This document shows positions 36,096 to 45,029 of a DNA stretch of 64,000 nucleotides, one piece after another. Under the pieces are notes generated by a model. The model did not search any database and had not been told where the DNA came from. It saw only the letters and a list, made by a program, of their open reading frames with translations. This DNA comes from an uncultured Paracoccaceae bacterium (GTDB lineage Bacteria > Pseudomonadota > Alphaproteobacteria > Rhodobacterales > Rhodobacteraceae). The translations under genes were made by a program, and so were the position numbers. The stretch lies in the NCBI GenBank assembly GCA_947497185.1, contig CANMFL010000001.1:527883-591882 (forward strand). Direction: 5' to 3'. The number at the start of each line of letters is the position of its first letter. The stretch's first letter is position 1.

Positions 36096-37463
36096 TTAGC
36101 TGTCGATGACTTGGGCGGTTTTCCAACCACCTTTGAATATACGCAAGTGGAACGACGGGAATTTGAACAGCTCTTCGACTAAGACGAGCGAAAAAACCCA
36201 GCCCACGGACAAGTCGAGATAAACCACGAACAATAGCGTCAGCGGCACCTTGCAGGCCCATTGTCCGGCCACAAAAACATTCATCACGTATAACGTGTCG
36301 CCCGCCGCCCGTAAGGTCTGGCCGCAGATCGCGTTGGACCCTTTTGGAAACGGCAGCACCAGCAGCACTGGTAGGAACATCCACAATGCGGCTGTCGTCT
36401 CGGCCTGTAGGTCACTGTAAATCCAACCGGAACATAGGATCACGATCAAATAGGTCAGCGACACCAAGCCCGCCGCGACAAATGTCCCGCGCCATGCCCG
36501 CCGCAAAAACACGTCCAGACTGGCCGCATCCAACTGGCGTCCCAACAATTGCGCCGCCGTGATCCCCGTCGCTTGCGCCCACGCCATGCCAAACGTCCCC
36601 GCCGTCTGCACCCATGGCAATATCAGCGTCATGGCAGCAAATTCATTCACCGACATTTTCGCGTAGATCAACGTGCAGACCTGCGTACCGATTGTCATGC
36701 TGATGAACGTGCCCGCGATCGGCAATGCAAACACCCAATGCCTGCGCAGCGCGGTCCAGAAATTGTCGCGCGACCAGCCAGACGCGGTAAAGACGTCATA
36801 ATCGTCGCGGTACGCCCGCCACGCCATATACGCGACCCGCGCCAGCGACGACACCGCACTGCCCCACGCGGCGCCTGCCACGCCCAATTCGGGAAAGCCG
36901 TACAAGCCATGGATCAACACATAGCTTAACGCGATATTAACGGGCACGGCGATCAGGTAGCTGAGGAACGGCACTTTGGTTTTGCCGCAACCGTTGAAAT
37001 GGCTGGCGAGGCATTGGCCCACCGCCTCGAACAGCACAACAAATAGAAAGATGTTCAGGTATGAGATCGCCTGCTCTGCGATCCAATCCGTATGAGCGAA
37101 CCGCGCGATCAGGTCGTCGCCCCAAATGATGACCGCGATCAACCCGAGCAGGCTCATCCCGACGTTAATGAACAAGCCACAGTAAAAACTGGTCTTGAGC
37201 GTGACAGGTCCCGCGGCCCCGAATGCTTGGGCAATTCTGATCTGGGTTGCATTGGAAAACGCGAAAATCACGCCCATCAACAGGCCCGCAATCGCCCCCG
37301 CGAGCCCCATCGCAGCCAGTGCGTTTTCTCCCAATGGCGACACCAAAAATGCATCAATCACAACAATGCCATGCAGCATCATCGCCTTCAGGCCCAACGG
37401 CCAAGCCATTGCAAAAAGATCCCCAGAGGTTGGGGTTTCTTTGAGTGCCTTCGTTTTTTGCAA
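36096..37463 (-). CDS. MATE family efflux transporter
   Basis: The 455-residue protein has twelve membrane helices in two halves of six. It shows MatE-family features: an early polar helix with GIVVIDAFLVSPLGENALAAMGLA, an inter-half segment, and a conserved Pro/Gly pattern in helices 1 and 7. MATE proteins exchange organic cations or drugs for Na+ or H+. I place the start at the TTG at 37463 because AAGAAGG precedes it; a GTG at 37505 lies inside a predicted operator. It converges on gntR (10 bp gap). Why a MATE gene shares an operator motif with uronate genes is unclear; export of a sugar acid is one possibility. Confidence 0.88.
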   Translation of the reverse strand: MQKTKALKETPTSGDLFAMAWPLGLKAMMLHGIVVIDAFLVSPLGENALAAMGLAGAIAGLLMGVIFAFSNATQIRIAQAFGAAGPVTLKTSFYCGLFINVGMSLLGLIAVIIWGDDLIARFAHTDWIAEQAISYLNIFLFVVLFEAVGQCLASHFNGCGKTKVPFLSYLIAVPVNIALSYVLIHGLYGFPELGVAGAAWGSAVSSLARVAYMAWRAYRDDYDVFTASGWSRDNFWTALRRHWVFALPIAGTFISMTIGTQVCTLIYAKMSVNEFAAMTLILPWVQTAGTFGMAWAQATGITAAQLLGRQLDAASLDVFLRRAWRGTFVAAGLVSLTYLIVILCSGWIYSDLQAETTAALWMFLPVLLVLPFPKGSNAICGQTLRAAGDTLYVMNVFVAGQWACKVPLTLLFVVYLDLSVGWVFSLVLVEELFKFPSFHLRIFKGGWKTAQVIDS

Positions 37464-37502
37464 AGGGACCTTCTTTCCGGACGACTCCGCCCGATAGGCT
37501 AT

Positions 37503-37517
37503 CACACTAGTATGCCA
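37503..37517. promoter_or_regulatory. Predicted GntR operator in front of the MATE gene
   Basis: The minus strand reads TGGCATACTAGTGTG, which shares ACTGGnATACTAGT with operator 2 of the importer operon when one base-pair step is extended to the left. It lies about 40 bp upstream of the chosen MATE start. Confidence 0.55.
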
Positions 37518-37562
37518 GTTAGTAGCAAAGCCGTTTGGAACTGGCCAGTGCCACCTGTCAAA

Positions 37563-38201
37563 TTATGACAGGTCGATTACGTCGTCATCCGCGTGCGGCG
37601 CGACGGGCTGCGTTAACCATGACATCTGCGCTTTCTGGGCGGTCTGGGCGAGCTGCGCAAAGGATTGTCCTGATTGTTTTTCTGCCAGCAGGACAACTTG
37701 GGCGGCGGCGCGTGCGTCTTCACCGGCGTCATGGTGCTGGAATGACAATCCGAGTGCGGTCTTCAAATGACCCAATCCGTGACCACCGTTTCCTTTGAAT
37801 TCAGGCCATGCTGCACGGGCGATTTTCACGCTATCGCTCCAGCTTAGTCCAGGTGTTGGGAGTTGATAGGCACGACATGCTGCAGCAATCGCTGATTTGT
37901 CAAAATTACTATGCTGAACAAGGTGATACGGGTACAAGCTAATGTGAAGTATCGGCCAAAGTTGTCCGAATGTCGGTGCGTCTTTTACCGTGTCAGGACC
38001 AATGCCGTGCAGCTCTATATTAAAGCTGTCAAAGCGTCGTTCAGGGTTCACATAACTGGTCCAACTGTCGATCTGGCCGGACGCTCGCACGCAGGCAATC
38101 CCGATCTGACAAATGCTCGCGCTGTCCCTGCTTGCGGTCTCAACATCCAGCGCGATAAAGCGGAACGGGCCAACCGGAAGCGGCGCGATAGGTGGTGTCA
38201 T
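37563..38201 (-). CDS. DnaQ-like 3'-5' exonuclease (DEDDh)
   Basis: The three exonuclease motifs are visible in the 212-residue protein: DVETA (ExoI, about 18-22), HSNFDKS (ExoII, about 96-102) and HDAGEDA (ExoIII with the His-x-x-x-x-Asp, about 156-162). This is the DEDDh class that includes the epsilon proofreading subunit of DNA polymerase III and free-standing exonucleases. The segment CQIGIACV and the lack of a polymerase-binding tail suggest a stand-alone exonuclease such as an RNase T/ExoX-like enzyme. The ATG at 38201 starts MTPPIAPLP; the longer frame to 38312 has no ribosome site. It lies between the MATE gene and the divergent urease operon without a visible link. Confidence 0.87.
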   Translation of the reverse strand: MTPPIAPLPVGPFRFIALDVETASRDSASICQIGIACVRASGQIDSWTSYVNPERRFDSFNIELHGIGPDTVKDAPTFGQLWPILHISLYPYHLVQHSNFDKSAIAAACRAYQLPTPGLSWSDSVKIARAAWPEFKGNGGHGLGHLKTALGLSFQHHDAGEDARAAAQVVLLAEKQSGQSFAQLAQTAQKAQMSWLTQPVAPHADDDVIDLS

Positions 38202-38482
38202 ATTGGCTGCTCCATTAACGATTTGCGACGCAAATCGAGCGTCCGCGCATTCAGTTGCCACCTTAAAACCTATGCGGCGCAGGGACCACTCGATTGCTGT
38301 GAGCCTCGGCAATTCCTCGCGATCACACGCTTCTCCAACTGCTCAAATTATCACCAAACATGCCCAACAATCATGCAAGCAGCCATCAACGGCGCAGCAA
38401 TGCAGGGTTCCGCCTGTCGTTCCTTGCTAGTCGGTCCGAACCAAACGATGAAAATATCACCCAAAAGAGAATCCCATTCGAT

Positions 38483-39316
38483 ATGAACCAGCGTGTTCTC
38501 CTGCCTCAATCCACATCGCTACAGCGTGCACGCGGTCAGCTTGATCTGTCCGTGAGGTGCGATGCGAACGCGCAGACTAGATTGGTTAATCTGCGCGAAG
38601 AAGGGTCGTTGCGTGCGATCTTCCCGCGCACCCCAAACCAAAGCGTCGAGGCTGTGATTTTGAATACGGCTGGTGGTATTGCGGGCGGCGATCACTTTAA
38701 TATCACAGCGCAAGCGTTTGAAAATGCTGATCTATCAATCACAACCCAAGCTGCCGAGCGGATTTACAAAGCGATGGACCACACACCCGGTCGATTGCAT
38801 ACCAAAATCGACGTCGCAGCTAACGCACGGTGTAATTGGTTACCGCAGGAAACGATCCTTTTTGACGGCGCGCAACTGCACCGCAGGCTTGATGTCGACC
38901 TGTCCGAAACCGCCACTTTCTTGATGGTTGAACCGCTGATTTTCGGCCGCGAGGCTTCGGGCGAAACCATTCGCAACGGGCTGTTTTATGACCGTGTGCG
39001 GATCACGCGCGACGAGCTGCCGATCTATCTGGACGGCGTTCATCTGTCGGGCGATATGGCCGCGACACTGCAACCCAAAGCAATCGCAGATGGCGCTCGC
39101 GCTATGGCAAATGTTGTTTTCTATCAGCGTGATGCAGCGCGCTCTTTAAGTGGATTGCGCGACCTTCTTCCCGTCACGGCCGGCGCTAGCCTGCTGAATG
39201 ATACCACGCTTGTTGCCCGCATCCTCGCGCCTGATAGCTATGAGTTGCGCAAGATACTGCTCCCCATCATGACGTTGCTCACTGATAACGCCGTGCCTAA
39301 GAATTGGAGGCTTTAG
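38483..39316 (+). CDS. ureD: Urease accessory protein UreD
   Basis: UreD (UreH) is the scaffold that brings UreF and UreG to the urease apoenzyme for nickel loading. The 277-residue protein shows LNTAGGIAGGD (about 67-77) and the following TTQAAERIYK (about 92-101), both hallmarks of the family, plus WLPQETILFDGA. The ATG at 38483 gives the usual N-terminus (LQRARGQLDLSV); the frame is open to 38360. It starts the urease operon and is followed by ureA after 3 bp. Confidence 0.95.
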   Translation: MNQRVLLPQSTSLQRARGQLDLSVRCDANAQTRLVNLREEGSLRAIFPRTPNQSVEAVILNTAGGIAGGDHFNITAQAFENADLSITTQAAERIYKAMDHTPGRLHTKIDVAANARCNWLPQETILFDGAQLHRRLDVDLSETATFLMVEPLIFGREASGETIRNGLFYDRVRITRDELPIYLDGVHLSGDMAATLQPKAIADGARAMANVVFYQRDAARSLSGLRDLLPVTAGASLLNDTTLVARILAPDSYELRKILLPIMTLLTDNAVPKNWRL

Positions 39317-39319
39317 CCG

Positions 39320-39622
39320 ATGAAACTCACACCTCGTGAAAAAGACAAATTGCTTGTGGCGATGGCCGCCGAAGTGGCCCGCAAGCGCCTTTCTCGTGGC
39401 GTCAAGTTGAACTATCCCGAAGCGATTGCGTTAATCACCGACGCAGTTGTCGAAGGGGCACGCGATGGACGATCGGTGGCAGACATGATGCAGGCAGGCG
39501 CACATGTGGTCACACGCGAGCAGTGCATGGACGGCATCGCCGAGATGATCCACGACGTCCAAGTTGAAGCGACCTTTCCCGACGGCACCAAACTCGTCAC
39601 CGTCCACAACCCCATCCGCTAG
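39320..39622 (+). CDS. ureA: Urease subunit gamma
   Basis: The 100-residue structural subunit starts [20 protein letters not shown], a conserved beginning, and contains [14 protein letters not shown] and [13 protein letters not shown]. These match urease gamma subunits, which pack around the alpha subunit. Length is exactly that of the family. The gene lies 3 bp after ureD and 9 bp before ureB, whose ribosome site (AGGAG) fills the gap. Confidence 0.98.
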   Translation: MKLTPREKDKLLVAMAAEVARKRLSRGVKLNYPEAIALITDAVVEGARDGRSVADMMQAGAHVVTREQCMDGIAEMIHDVQVEATFPDGTKLVTVHNPIR

Positions 39623-39631
39623 GAGAAAAAC

Positions 39632-39937
39632 ATGATCCCCGGAGAATTATTCGTGGCTGACGGCACCCTACCTCTAAATGCTGGCGCCGAAGAGGTAACA
39701 ATGATGGTCGCCAACACTGGCGACCGCCCTATTCAAGTCGGCAGCCACTACCATTTTGCCGAAGCAAATGCGGCGCTAGATTTTGACCGCGACACGGCGC
39801 GCGGCATGCGCCTGAACATCGCCGCAGGCACAGCCGTACGGTTCGAACCGGGCCAGCGGCGCGATGTTAACCTTGTCGCTATATCCGGCGCACGGCGCAT
39901 CTTCGGCTTTAACCAGCGCGTTATGGGGGATCTGTAA
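39632..39937 (+). CDS. ureB: Urease subunit beta
   Basis: The 101-residue beta subunit has the start MIPGELFV, the core [21 protein letters not shown] and the ending FGFNQRVMG, all diagnostic. It forms the trimer of heterotrimers with UreA and UreC. The stop at 39937 is followed within one base by the ATG of a small gene that is not part of the standard urease set. Confidence 0.98.
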   Translation: MIPGELFVADGTLPLNAGAEEVTMMVANTGDRPIQVGSHYHFAEANAALDFDRDTARGMRLNIAAGTAVRFEPGQRRDVNLVAISGARRIFGFNQRVMGDL

Positions 39938-39938
39938 C

Positions 39939-40262
39939 ATGGGAAAAACTTATAAATATCCTGATCCGATGAGCTACATCGGCAATGCGTTTCAGGTCGG
40001 GTTCATGATGGCCGAAGCAAATTCCGTAATCGCCATGCGAACGCTCGGCATGATGGGCATCTGGTCCGTTACCCCATCCGAGGACGGGCGCATGATCTCT
40101 GAAAAGGTCCACGCCATCGCCAAAGCCCAGTCCGACGCGACCCGTGTCGCGATGAATGGCGGCTCGTTCGATGAAATCGCTGCTGCCGCGATCAAGCCGA
40201 TCCGCAACAAAACCCGTGCGAATGCCAAGCGTCTTGGCAAACGCGGCCTTAAGAAAGGGTAA
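39939..40262 (+). CDS. Small conserved-looking protein inside the urease operon, unknown function
   Basis: The 107-residue product starts MGKTYKYPDPMSYIGNAFQVG. A mostly helical middle (about 18-60, with FMMAEANSVIAMRTLGMMG) contains many Met and Ala residues. The C-terminal third is strongly basic (NKTRANAKRLGKRGLKKG). The body faintly recalls phasin-like amphipathic helices, but I do not recognise a family. It is tightly packed between ureB (1 bp after the stop) and ureC (3 bp before the start), so it must be co-translated with urease. A helper in assembly, nickel handling or enzyme anchoring is conceivable; nothing in the sequence proves it. Confidence 0.85.
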   Translation: MGKTYKYPDPMSYIGNAFQVGFMMAEANSVIAMRTLGMMGIWSVTPSEDGRMISEKVHAIAKAQSDATRVAMNGGSFDEIAAAAIKPIRNKTRANAKRLGKRGLKKG

Positions 40263-40265
40263 ACC

Positions 40266-42002
40266 ATGCCTAGCCACATTTCTCGGTCCGATTATGCGGC
40301 CATGTTCGGGCCGACAACGGGTGATCGGATGCGCCTTGCTGACACTGATCTGATCATCGAAGTCGAACGTGATTTGACCGCAGAATTGGCAGGCGGTGAC
40401 GGGCCGCTGTATGGCGAAGAAGTCAAATTTGGTGGCGGAAAAGTCATTCGCGACGGCATGGGGCAAAGCCAAGTCACGCGCGCAAATGGGGCCGTCGATA
40501 CGGTCATTACCAATGCGCTGATCGTGGATCATTCCGGCATCTACAAGGCTGATGTGGGCCTGAAAAACGGGCGCATTCACAAGATCGGCAAGGCCGGCAA
40601 CCCCGACACGCAACCCGGTGTGGATATTATCGTGGGCCCCGGCACCGAAGCGATTGCAGGTGAGGGTCGTATTCTGACGGCAGGTGGTTTTGACAGCCAC
40701 ATCCATTTTATCTGCCCGCAACAGATCGAGGACGCGCTGCATTCTGGCCTGACCACAATGCTCGGTGGCGGCACTGGCCCCGCGCACGGCACGCTGGCGA
40801 CCACTTGCACCCCCGGCCCTTGGCATATTGGCCGGATGATGCAAGCCGCTGATGCCTTTCCGATGAACCTCGCCTTTGCGGGGAAAGGCAACGCAAGCCA
40901 GCCTGCCGCACTGGTCGAGATGGTTAACGCAGGGGCCTGTTCCCTTAAACTTCATGAAGATTGGGGCACAACACCCGCCGCCATCGACTGCTGCCTGTCG
41001 GTTGCGGACGACATGGATGTGCAGGTGATGATCCACACCGATACACTCAACGAATCCGGTTTTGTCGAAGACACTGTGGCGGCTTTAAAGGGCCGCACAA
41101 TCCACGCGTTTCACACCGAAGGCGCAGGCGGCGGCCACGCCCCTGACATCATCAAAATCTGCGGCGACGCCAACGTTTTGCCCGCCTCGACCAACCCGAC
41201 ACGGCCCTACACGGTCAACACATTGGAAGAGCATCTGGACATGCTCATGGTCTGTCATCACCTTGATAAATCCATCCCCGAAGACGTGGCATTCGCCGAA
41301 AGCCGGATCAGACGCGAGACCATCGCCGCCGAAGATATCCTGCACGACATGGGCGCGTTTTCGATCATCGCATCAGACAGTCAGGCAATGGGTCGCGTCG
41401 GTGAAGTCATCATCCGCACATGGCAAACCGCTGATAAGATGAAGAAACAACGCGGTGCCCTGCCAGAGGAAACCGGCGACAACGACAACTACCGCGTGCG
41501 GCGCTACATCGCGAAATACACAATCAACCCCGCGATTGCCCACGGCCTGAGCCGAGAAATCGGCAGCATCGCCGAAGGCAAACGCGCCGATTTGGTGATG
41601 TGGGATCCTGCGTTCTTTGGCGTGAAACCGGAAATGGTTTTGATGGCTGGCACGATTGTATCCGCGCAAATGGGCGACCCGAATGCGTCGATCCCAACAC
41701 CCCAGCCCGTCTATTCACGGCCTATGTTCGGGGCCTACGGACGGTCTGTCGAACACTCTGCCGTGACCTTTGTGTCGGCGGCGGCACAGGCCGATAACAT
41801 CGGTGAAAAACTGGGCCTCGCCAAGCAGACAGTTGCAGTGCACAATACCCGCAATATCGGCAAAAAGGACCTGATCCTGAACAACGCCCTACCCAAAATG
41901 GAGGTTAACCCGGAAACCTACGAAGTCCGCGCCGACGGTGATCTGTTAACCTGTGAACCGGCCAAAGAATTGCCTATGGCGCAGCGGTATTTCTTGTTCT
42001 GA
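40266..42002 (+). CDS. ureC: Urease subunit alpha (catalytic)
   Basis: UreC hydrolyses urea to ammonia and carbamate with a two-nickel centre. The metal residues are in place: HIH (145 and 147), the carbamylated Lys228 in [10 protein letters not shown], later His residues (MIHTDT, AFHTEG) and the mobile flap with Cys330-His331 (MVCHHLDKS). The Asp bridging the nickels lies in IASDSQAMG. At 578 residues it is a few residues longer than most, without an obvious insert. It ends in TGA, the last base of which starts the ATG of ureE. Confidence 0.98.
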   Translation: MPSHISRSDYAAMFGPTTGDRMRLADTDLIIEVERDLTAELAGGDGPLYGEEVKFGGGKVIRDGMGQSQVTRANGAVDTVITNALIVDHSGIYKADVGLKNGRIHKIGKAGNPDTQPGVDIIVGPGTEAIAGEGRILTAGGFDSHIHFICPQQIEDALHSGLTTMLGGGTGPAHGTLATTCTPGPWHIGRMMQAADAFPMNLAFAGKGNASQPAALVEMVNAGACSLKLHEDWGTTPAAIDCCLSVADDMDVQVMIHTDTLNESGFVEDTVAALKGRTIHAFHTEGAGGGHAPDIIKICGDANVLPASTNPTRPYTVNTLEEHLDMLMVCHHLDKSIPEDVAFAESRIRRETIAAEDILHDMGAFSIIASDSQAMGRVGEVIIRTWQTADKMKKQRGALPEETGDNDNYRVRRYIAKYTINPAIAHGLSREIGSIAEGKRADLVMWDPAFFGVKPEMVLMAGTIVSAQMGDPNASIPTPQPVYSRPMFGAYGRSVEHSAVTFVSAAAQADNIGEKLGLAKQTVAVHNTRNIGKKDLILNNALPKMEVNPETYEVRADGDLLTCEPAKELPMAQRYFLF

Positions 42003-42472
42003 TGGCTGTTTATACCTGCACTGAAATCCGTAAATCCGGCACGTGGAGCGGCAGTTTTGAACTGTGCGTACTGACCTATGACGAACGTTTTCTGCGGCGC
42101 AAGGTCATCAAAACCGTGCATGATGAAACCGTTCTGGTCGATCTTGCGCACACGACGTCGCTGGATCACAACGACGCTTTGCTGCTCGACGATGGTCGCC
42201 TGATCGAAGTGATCGCCGCCGACGAACCGCTGCTTGCGATCACCGGCGACAATCTGGTGCAGCTCGCGTGGCATGTCGGCAATCGCCACACACCCTGCCA
42301 GATCGAGCCGACCCGCCTGCTGATCCAGCGCGACAAAGTCATCGGGCACATGCTGGAGCATTTGGGCGCGACGGTCACGGAAATCACCGAACCCTTCACC
42401 CCCGAAGGCGGCGCATATGGCCACGGCCGCACCCATAGCCACGACCACGGGCACACGGCGCATGACCACTGA
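42002..42472 (+). CDS. ureE: Urease accessory protein UreE (nickel chaperone)
   Basis: The 156-residue dimeric nickel chaperone has the ferredoxin-like core with LAWHVGNRHTPCQIEP and HMLEHLGA, whose His is the main nickel ligand at the dimer interface. It ends in a His-rich tail (HGRTHSHDHGHTAHDH), which binds further nickel ions. UreE delivers the metal to UreG. Its ATG shares one base with the ureC stop, and its end overlaps ureF by 11 bp. Confidence 0.96.
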   Translation: MAVYTCTEIRKSGTWSGSFELCVLTYDERFLRRKVIKTVHDETVLVDLAHTTSLDHNDALLLDDGRLIEVIAADEPLLAITGDNLVQLAWHVGNRHTPCQIEPTRLLIQRDKVIGHMLEHLGATVTEITEPFTPEGGAYGHGRTHSHDHGHTAHDH

Positions 42473-43100
42473 CGTCCTGACCTTGGCGCAATTGTTGTCG
42501 CCGTCGTTTCCGGTGGGCGCGTTTGCCTATTCCAACGGGCTAGAGACTGCAATTTCGGACGGAATGATCTGTACCGCTGCCGACTTGGAAGATTGGTTAA
42601 CCGCCCTGCTGACCCATGGCAGCGCGCGCGCGGATGCGCTGTTGTTGAACGTGGCCTACACCGCCGACGCGGACGACCTGCTGATCATCGACGCGACCGC
42701 CCGCGCTTTTGCTGCATCCAGCGAACGGCTGATGGAAACCGACCTGCAAGGGGCTGCGTTTTGCGACACGGTTAACGCGGTCTGGGACATCCCGCTTGGA
42801 CGCCTCACCTACCCCGTCGCTGTCGGACGTGCGGCCCATACTATGTCGCTTGATCTGGAGCTGACGACCGCGATGTATTTGCAAGCCATCGTCGCCAATC
42901 TCGCCGCCGCCGCGATGCGTCTTGTGCCGCTGGGTCAAACCGACGGGCAGCGGGTGCAGACGGCATTAAAACCGCTTTGCCAATCCGTTGCATCGGGTGA
43001 GATCGGTGCCACACTGGACGATCTGCACAGTAGCGGATTTATGTCCGATATTGCGGCAATGCGTCACGAAACCCAATATTCGCGTGTTTTTCGCACATAG
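42462..43100 (+). CDS. ureF: Urease accessory protein UreF
   Basis: UreF is the all-helical protein that binds UreD and gates the GTPase UreG during nickel transfer. The 212-residue product starts MTTDVLTLAQLLSPSFPVGAF; this SPSFPVGAFAYSNGLE segment is the main family motif. Another conserved stretch is DLHSSGFMSDIAAMRHE near the C-terminus. The start at 42462 overlaps the end of ureE by 11 bp; the frame is open to 42417 but reads through the His-rich tail of ureE. Confidence 0.95.
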   Translation: MTTDVLTLAQLLSPSFPVGAFAYSNGLETAISDGMICTAADLEDWLTALLTHGSARADALLLNVAYTADADDLLIIDATARAFAASSERLMETDLQGAAFCDTVNAVWDIPLGRLTYPVAVGRAAHTMSLDLELTTAMYLQAIVANLAAAAMRLVPLGQTDGQRVQTALKPLCQSVASGEIGATLDDLHSSGFMSDIAAMRHETQYSRVFRT

Positions 43101-43112
43101 TTAGGAAGGCTC

Positions 43113-43742
43113 ATGTCCTTGAACGGTCCACTTCGCATTGGTATCGGCGGCCCTGTTGGCGCTGGTAAAACCACGCTGACAGCGACGCTTGCCAAGCTGC
43201 TGCACCCGCAGTTATCCATCGGTGTGATCACCAATGATATCTATACCCAAGAAGACGCCGAAGCCCTGATGCGGATGCAAATCCTGCCCCAAGATCGGGT
43301 GATCGGCGTCGAAACTGGCGGCTGTCCGCATACGGCTATTCGCGAGGATGCGTCGATCAATCTGGCCGCAATTGCGCAGATGCGCGAACGGCACGCGGAC
43401 CTTGAAATCGTGCTGATCGAAAGCGGCGGTGATAACCTGTCCGCGACTTTCAGCCCTGAATTGGCCGATGTGACCGTCTATGTGATCGACGTGGCGGCTG
43501 GCGAAGAAATCCCGCGTAAAGGCGGCCCCGCTATCACAAAATCCGATATTCTGGTGATCAACAAAACCGACCTTGCGCCACATGTTGGCGCATCGCTGGA
43601 CGTGATGGACCGTGACGCCCGCAAGTTGCGCGGCGAAAAGCCGTTTGTTTTCACGTCGCTGCGCCTAAACCAAGGCGGCCCCGAAGTCGCGGCGTTGCTC
43701 GCCGAGATCGGTGGCTTTTCATTACCCAAAAACCACCGTTGA
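43113..43742 (+). CDS. ureG: Urease accessory protein UreG (GTPase)
   Basis: UreG is a SIMIBI-class GTPase that couples GTP hydrolysis to nickel insertion into urease. The P-loop [12 protein letters not shown] lies at residues 8-19. The metal-binding Cys-Pro-His motif [11 protein letters not shown] is present (about 70-80), as is the specificity motif NKTDLA (about 151-156). AGGAAGG precedes the ATG. The gene closes the operon and is convergent to rhaI with only 2 bp between the stop codons. Confidence 0.97.
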   Translation: MSLNGPLRIGIGGPVGAGKTTLTATLAKLLHPQLSIGVITNDIYTQEDAEALMRMQILPQDRVIGVETGGCPHTAIREDASINLAAIAQMRERHADLEIVLIESGGDNLSATFSPELADVTVYVIDVAAGEEIPRKGGPAITKSDILVINKTDLAPHVGASLDVMDRDARKLRGEKPFVFTSLRLNQGGPEVAALLAEIGGFSLPKNHR

Positions 43743-43744
43743 TT

Positions 43745-45019
<1,275 letters not shown>

Positions 45020-45029
45020 GATCTGCCCC

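Noticed and set aside
39921..41036. 371-codon open frame on the minus strand over the small urease-operon gene and ureC
   Set aside because: Antisense to well-supported genes; the length reflects codon bias of ureC, and no domain is recognisable.
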